The notes under the pieces were generated by a model. The model was not told where the DNA came from. It worked only from the letters and a program-made list of their open reading frames with translations, and ran no database searches. Made by a program: the position numbers and the translations under genes. Below, in pieces: positions 60,176 through 64,000 of a DNA stretch of 64,000 bases (positions are counted from its first letter, which is position 1; each line of letters starts with the position of its first letter). The stretch is from positions 62,001 to 126,000 of the forward strand of contig NZ_JARFVA010000006.1 in NCBI RefSeq assembly GCF_029194005.1, given 5' to 3'. Origin of the DNA: Flagellimonas okinawensis (GTDB lineage: Bacteria > Bacteroidota > Bacteroidia > Flavobacteriales > Flavobacteriaceae).

Positions 60176-62212
60176 CTATTCAGGATATTCCACCCTTAAA
60201 TGATAGATATTTGTCAGTTTTTGCTTGAGCACTTTTTTCACCAATTCAATTTCCTTGAGTGTAATATTGGCATTTAAAAACTGATCGGCCTGCATCTGAC
60301 CTTTGACAATCTTCTCCACAAATTCATCAATAATGGTGAACGTCGGGTTCTTAAGGCTTTTCGAGGCTGCCTCTACGGAATCGGACATCATCAATATAGC
60401 CGTTTCTTTGGAAAATGGAATCGGTCCCGGGTACTTAAAGTCATCAACATCCACCTCCTGCTCCAATTCCTGTTGCTTTTTAAAGAAATAATACACCGTC
60501 GTTGTCCCGTGATGTGTTCTTATAAAATCGATAACCCTATCGGGAATGTTGTTCTTCCTGGCTATTTCTATTCCGTTGAGCACATGATCGATAATGATTT
60601 TGGCACTCTCCTTGGGAGGTAGATCGTCATGCGGGTTTACATTGGTGATCTGGTTTTCCGTAAAATAAGTAGGCTGCTCCATTTTGCCGATATCATGATA
60701 CAGCGCACCTACCCTAACCAACATGGCGTTCGCCCCTATTTCGTTGGCCGCGGCCTCCGCCAAATTGGCTACTTGCAGGGAGTGATGGAACGTCCCGGGA
60801 GCCTTGTCCGAAAGTTCCTTGAGCAATTTTGAATTGGTATCGGAAAGTTCCAACAGGGAAACATCGGATATGAGTCCGAACAATTTCTCGAACATATAGA
60901 TCAATGGCTGCGCAAAAAGAGTCAAAAGCCCGTTGAGTACGAACACACCGAACAATACCCATTCAATATTTTCCAAATTACCCTCATGTATGGCATGAAA
61001 AGCAAAATAACCGATAATGTATATCAAGGTAATCTGTCCTACCGAGATAAATAGGTTGGCCCGTTTGTACAATTCGGATGCCGTAAGTATGGTCACAATA
61101 CCCGCAATGATCTGAAGGAAGATATACTCAAAACTATTGGGTACCACAAAGCCCAGGATCAGCACGGTGAGCACATGCACAAATAGGCCCAACCGGGCGT
61201 CGAAAAAGTTTTTGAGCACCAAGGGCAGAATGCACAGGGGCACCATATAAATATAGCTTTCGTAATGCTTCACCATAAGGGTAGTGGCCAGCACCATTAA
61301 AAGGATATTGAAAAATATAAAGGTAACCTTGTTGTTGTTCTCGAATATTTCGTTCCGATACCTTTTCAGGAAAAGGAACAGCATGATCAATACCAGGGCC
61401 ACCAAAATGGTATACCCCAGTAAGATGAAATAATAATTGCTTCCCATCCAGAGTTCGGACTCATATTCATCCTTGAGGGAGTTCAATATCTTAAAATCCT
61501 CTGGCTCCACGATCTCGCCTTTGGCGATGATCAATTTTCCCTGATCCACCTCTCCCCTGGTATACGATATCTTGGAAAGCTCATCACTTAGGGCGCTCTC
61601 GGTCAGGGCCTCATCGTAGACTAGGTTCGATTTTAGGCTATTTCGTATCATGGCTGACAGGAAGGACAGGCCTTCTGAACCTGCTTGGGCAAACCGCTCG
61701 GACACGTTCCTTTTGGCCCCTTCCAGTGCAATAATATCTGTTCTTGAAATTGGCTGGGCCTCATTATTCCTTACCACCACGATGGACTCTGCCTCTGGGA
61801 CCGTTTGAAATATCCCATGGGCATATACCTCATCAATGACCTCTTCGGCCAAGGTTCTTAGGGACTGTCGTTGTCCGGAAGAAAAGTCCCCCGATTGGAA
61901 ATAGGTGTTCAGTTCCTCTGCGACCTCCACCTGCACATTGGAGACGATAGAAGCATCAAAAGAATAGTAATGGGTCTTGTTGTCGCGGATGGAGGATTGC
62001 TCCTGCTCTATTTCCTCCGTAGTCTTTTTAATGGAAAAATCGATCGGTGCATACAGGTTTTCGTATTGCCAGGGCTTGCCTTTCTGAAAGTCATATTTGA
62101 ACTTGCCCCCTTTGGGGAAAAAGAATACGATAAGGGCCACCGAGACCACATAAAGGAAATACTTGTAGACCAGTGACTGATGTTTGTAAACGTTATCCAA
62201 AGTTTTTCCCAT
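60176..62212 (-). CDS. 7TM-HD family phosphodiesterase (PgpH-like)
   Basis: About 678 residues from the ATG at 62210-62212. One N-terminal transmembrane helix (FLYVVSVALIVFFFP), an extracytoplasmic 7TMR-HDED domain (about residues 60-255), seven membrane helices (about 262-445) and a C-terminal HD domain with FHHSLQVANLAEAA and ALYHDIGKME carrying the His and His-Asp metal ligands. This family includes PgpH, a c-di-AMP hydrolase. It belongs to the chromosomal flank, upstream of the tRNA genes and in the same orientation. Confidence 0.9.
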   Translation of the reverse strand: MGKTLDNVYKHQSLVYKYFLYVVSVALIVFFFPKGGKFKYDFQKGKPWQYENLYAPIDFSIKKTTEEIEQEQSSIRDNKTHYYSFDASIVSNVQVEVAEELNTYFQSGDFSSGQRQSLRTLAEEVIDEVYAHGIFQTVPEAESIVVVRNNEAQPISRTDIIALEGAKRNVSERFAQAGSEGLSFLSAMIRNSLKSNLVYDEALTESALSDELSKISYTRGEVDQGKLIIAKGEIVEPEDFKILNSLKDEYESELWMGSNYYFILLGYTILVALVLIMLFLFLKRYRNEIFENNNKVTFIFFNILLMVLATTLMVKHYESYIYMVPLCILPLVLKNFFDARLGLFVHVLTVLILGFVVPNSFEYIFLQIIAGIVTILTASELYKRANLFISVGQITLIYIIGYFAFHAIHEGNLENIEWVLFGVFVLNGLLTLFAQPLIYMFEKLFGLISDVSLLELSDTNSKLLKELSDKAPGTFHHSLQVANLAEAAANEIGANAMLVRVGALYHDIGKMEQPTYFTENQITNVNPHDDLPPKESAKIIIDHVLNGIEIARKNNIPDRVIDFIRTHHGTTTVYYFFKKQQELEQEVDVDDFKYPGPIPFSKETAILMMSDSVEAASKSLKNPTFTIIDEFVEKIVKGQMQADQFLNANITLKEIELVKKVLKQKLTNIYHLRVEYPE

Positions 62213-62325
62213 TACCAAATTCTGTTAGCATCAAAAATAGAAAATATATATAACAAAGGTGTTGATTACGACCGCTATCGGTTTGCATTTAATTTTAGTA
62301 TTTTCGCAGGAGTAAAAATGCACAT

Positions 62326-63501
62326 ATGAGAAAAGTAGTAATCGTTTCCGCTGCCAGAACCCCAATTGGGAGTTTTATGGGAGCGCTATCCAGTGTTCCT
62401 GCACCAAGATTGGGCGCAGTGGCCATTAAAGGTGCCTTGGACAAAATTGGTCTAAAGCCAGAACTTGTTGAAGAAGTATTGATGGGGAATGTGGTACAGG
62501 CAGGAACCGGTCAGGCTCCCGCCAGACAGGCCGCCATCTACGCCGGCATCCCAAATACGGTGCCGTGTACCACGGTGAACAAGGTATGCTCCTCAGGAAT
62601 GAAAACGATTATGCAGGGGGCCCAGTCCATTGCCCTGGGCGATAACGCTATCGTTGTGGCCGGTGGTATGGAAAACATGAGCATGATTCCCCACTACGTG
62701 CACATGAGAACAGGGACCAAGTTCGGTCCCGCCACCTTGGTAGATGGAATGCAGAGGGACGGACTGGTGGATGCCTACGACCAAAACGCAATGGGCGTAT
62801 GTGCCGATGCCTGTGCCACGAAATACGAATTTAGCAGGGAAGACCAAGATGCCTTTGCCATACAGTCCTACCAACGCTCAGCGGAGGCATGGAAGAACGG
62901 TAAGTTCAACAATGAGGTAGTGCCCGTGGAAGTACCGCAAAGAAGGGGTGAACCCATTGTGGTAAGCGAAGATGAGGAATTCAAAAATGTAAAGCTGGAG
63001 AAAGTGCCTGCACTCCGCCCCGCCTTTTCCAAGGACGGGACAGTGACGGCGGCCAATGCCTCCACGATCAATGATGGTGCAGCGGCAGTTGTCTTGATGA
63101 GCGAGGAAAAAGCACAGGAGCTTGGATTGAAGCCCTTGGCAACTATAAAGGGCTATGCGGATGCCGCACATGAACCTGAATGGTTTACGACCGCACCTGC
63201 AAAAGCTTTGCCGAAAGCACTGGACAGAGCAGGGGTCTCCATAGATGATATCGACTTTTTTGAGTTCAACGAGGCCTTTTCCGTTGTCGGGCTTGCCAAT
63301 ATGAAGATATTGGGGCTCAACGATTCCAAAGTGAACGTCAACGGAGGAGCCGTATCCCTGGGACACCCACTGGGTTGTTCCGGTGCAAGGATCACCATTA
63401 CCCTGTTGAACATACTGGAACAGAACAATGCCAAGTTGGGAGCAGCGGCCATCTGCAATGGTGGTGGAGGTGCTTCTTCAATTGTTTTGGAAAGAAATTA
63501 G
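62326..63501 (+). CDS. acetyl-CoA C-acyltransferase (thiolase)
   Basis: A 391-residue thiolase of the biosynthetic/AtoB-FadA type. The nucleophilic Cys is in [12 protein letters not shown], the general-base histidine and second Cys in [17 protein letters not shown], and the Asn/His loop NEAFSVV precedes it. It condenses or cleaves acetoacetyl-CoA or 3-ketoacyl-CoA. The gene is divergent from the pgpH-like gene. The ribosome-binding region has the weak AGGAG typical of the phylum (GCAGGAGTAAAA). Confidence 0.93.
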   Translation: MRKVVIVSAARTPIGSFMGALSSVPAPRLGAVAIKGALDKIGLKPELVEEVLMGNVVQAGTGQAPARQAAIYAGIPNTVPCTTVNKVCSSGMKTIMQGAQSIALGDNAIVVAGGMENMSMIPHYVHMRTGTKFGPATLVDGMQRDGLVDAYDQNAMGVCADACATKYEFSREDQDAFAIQSYQRSAEAWKNGKFNNEVVPVEVPQRRGEPIVVSEDEEFKNVKLEKVPALRPAFSKDGTVTAANASTINDGAAAVVLMSEEKAQELGLKPLATIKGYADAAHEPEWFTTAPAKALPKALDRAGVSIDDIDFFEFNEAFSVVGLANMKILGLNDSKVNVNGGAVSLGHPLGCSGARITITLLNILEQNNAKLGAAAICNGGGGASSIVLERN

Positions 63502-63521
63502 TGATTCAATCCGTACCGTAA

Positions 63522-64000
63522 ATGCAATATGGAATTTGTCCCCTAAGCATTGTTCCTATCCGAACAATTCCTGACGATTGCTCTGAAATGACCTCTCAAT
63601 TATTGTACGGGGAACATTTCAAGGTGTTGGAAAGCAGGAAGAAATGGAGCAGGATCCGGACAGCTTACGACAATTTTGAGGGTTGGATATCCAACCAACA
63701 ATTTACCATAATCCCCGAGCAGGTATACAATGATCTGGAGTCGTTGGAAGAGCGCCAAATCTGTTCGGATATCATATCGCATATCTGTACTTCGGACGGG
63801 ATGCTCTTACCTATATTGATGGGATCCATGATAAACCCAGGTGCCATACCGGGACATCAATTCGAAGGAAAGGTCGACTCGGGCAAAAAGACCAAGGAAA
63901 ACTTGGTGAACACGGCCCTTCTTTATTTAAAGGCTCCCTTTTTATCGGGCGGAAAAACCCCGTTCGGTATAGACGGTTCGGGCTTTGCACAGATGGTCTA
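63522..64000 (+). CDS. NlpC/P60-type cell-wall peptidase, partial
   Basis: The frame from the ATG at 63522 (MQYGICPLSIVPIRTIPDDC) is open to the window end, about 159 codons. An SH3-like domain (LLYGEHFKVLESRKKW, FEGWISNQQF) is followed by TALLYLKAPFLSGGKTPFG and DGSGFAQMVY. The Asp-Gly-Ser-Gly-Phe block occupies the place where C40 peptidases have DCSGF, so the catalytic Cys seems replaced by Gly. The gene is cut by the window end. It would act on peptidoglycan stem peptides if active. Confidence 0.75.
   Translation, partial: MQYGICPLSIVPIRTIPDDCSEMTSQLLYGEHFKVLESRKKWSRIRTAYDNFEGWISNQQFTIIPEQVYNDLESLEERQICSDIISHICTSDGMLLPILMGSMINPGAIPGHQFEGKVDSGKKTKENLVNTALLYLKAPFLSGGKTPFGIDGSGFAQMV

Noticed and set aside
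62279..62304. Flavobacterial promoter directly before the thiolase gene
   Set aside because: TTTG and TAGTATTTT are present but only about 12 bp apart, too short for the consensus spacer.
1..64000. CRISPR array or cas genes
   Set aside because: No regularly spaced direct repeats of 25-40 bp and no cas-like proteins were found; the short repeats seen are arm-site or operator pairs.

Overview
The window is from a member of the Bacteroidota, almost certainly a marine flavobacterium. The evidence is the SusC/SusD pair, promoters of the TTG-N19/20-TAnnTTTG type, Bacteroidetes-type mobilization genes, a non-canonical IntDOT-like integrase signature and a PL17 alginate-utilization locus. No species can be named from sequence alone.

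Layout. (1) 1-8.9 kb: a leftward operon with a TonB-dependent receptor, HyuA and HyuB (ATP-dependent hydantoinase/5-oxoprolinase subunits), an M24 aminopeptidase P and an Asp/Glu/hydantoin racemase. A divergent gene of unknown function (8947-10191) lies beside it. (2) 10.2-18.9 kb: the right part of a mobilizable integrative element ('element 1') with coupling protein, relaxase, BfmA/BtgA-like accessory protein, a candidate oriT, RadC-like protein, SSB, a highly structured non-coding region, an HExxH metalloprotein, a small basic protein and a tyrosine recombinase. (3) 18.9-59.9 kb: a second element ('element 2', about 41 kb), bounded by an 18-bp direct repeat that matches the 3' end of the tRNA-Pro gene at 59.9 kb. 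It repeats the element 1 backbone (43.0-48.8 kb and the integrase at 58.4-59.7 kb) and carries several cargo blocks. (4) 59.9-64 kb: chromosomal flank with tRNA-Pro(UGG), tRNA-Ser(GCU), a PgpH-like 7TM-HD phosphodiesterase, a thiolase and the start of an NlpC/P60-type gene.

Cargo of element 2. The first block (19.4-33.9 kb) is an almost complete alginate route: SusC/SusD and a PKD lipoprotein for capture and uptake, PL17 oligoalginate lyase, KdgF cupin, DEH reductase of the SDR family, KDG kinase, KDPG aldolase, an MFS transporter and a GntR/FCD regulator. Palindromes of the form TTGGTNNACCAA, spaced 13 bp apart, overlap or abut the -7 boxes in front of susC and PL17, and a single related palindrome sits at the regulator's own promoter; this looks like a self-contained regulon. 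No endo-acting alginate lyase is present. Next come an IS21-family element abutting a decapitated hsdR, a DUF932 gene, a TPP-riboswitch-controlled PnuC-type transporter operon, the mobilization backbone, a DnaE2/DinB-like/SRAP mutasome cassette, an IS3 insertion into an IS110 remnant, and an AbiEi/AbiEii pair.

Most interesting points. The two elements are tandem at one tRNA gene, so the metabolic genes look like mobile cargo. Comparing the two backbones inside this one window exposes features that a single copy would hide: (a) two candidate oriTs with a covarying hairpin followed by an invariant CCTCTTGCTC; (b) a roughly 340-430 nt structured region downstream of ssb, with compensatory base changes and a long-range closing stem; (c) a leader with an ACGGC-TTTAT-GCCGT-like hairpin, found four times in front of different element genes; and (d) paired ATAGGACAC repeats, always 12 bp apart, just inside the attachment sites. 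These need covariance and homology searches that could not be run here.
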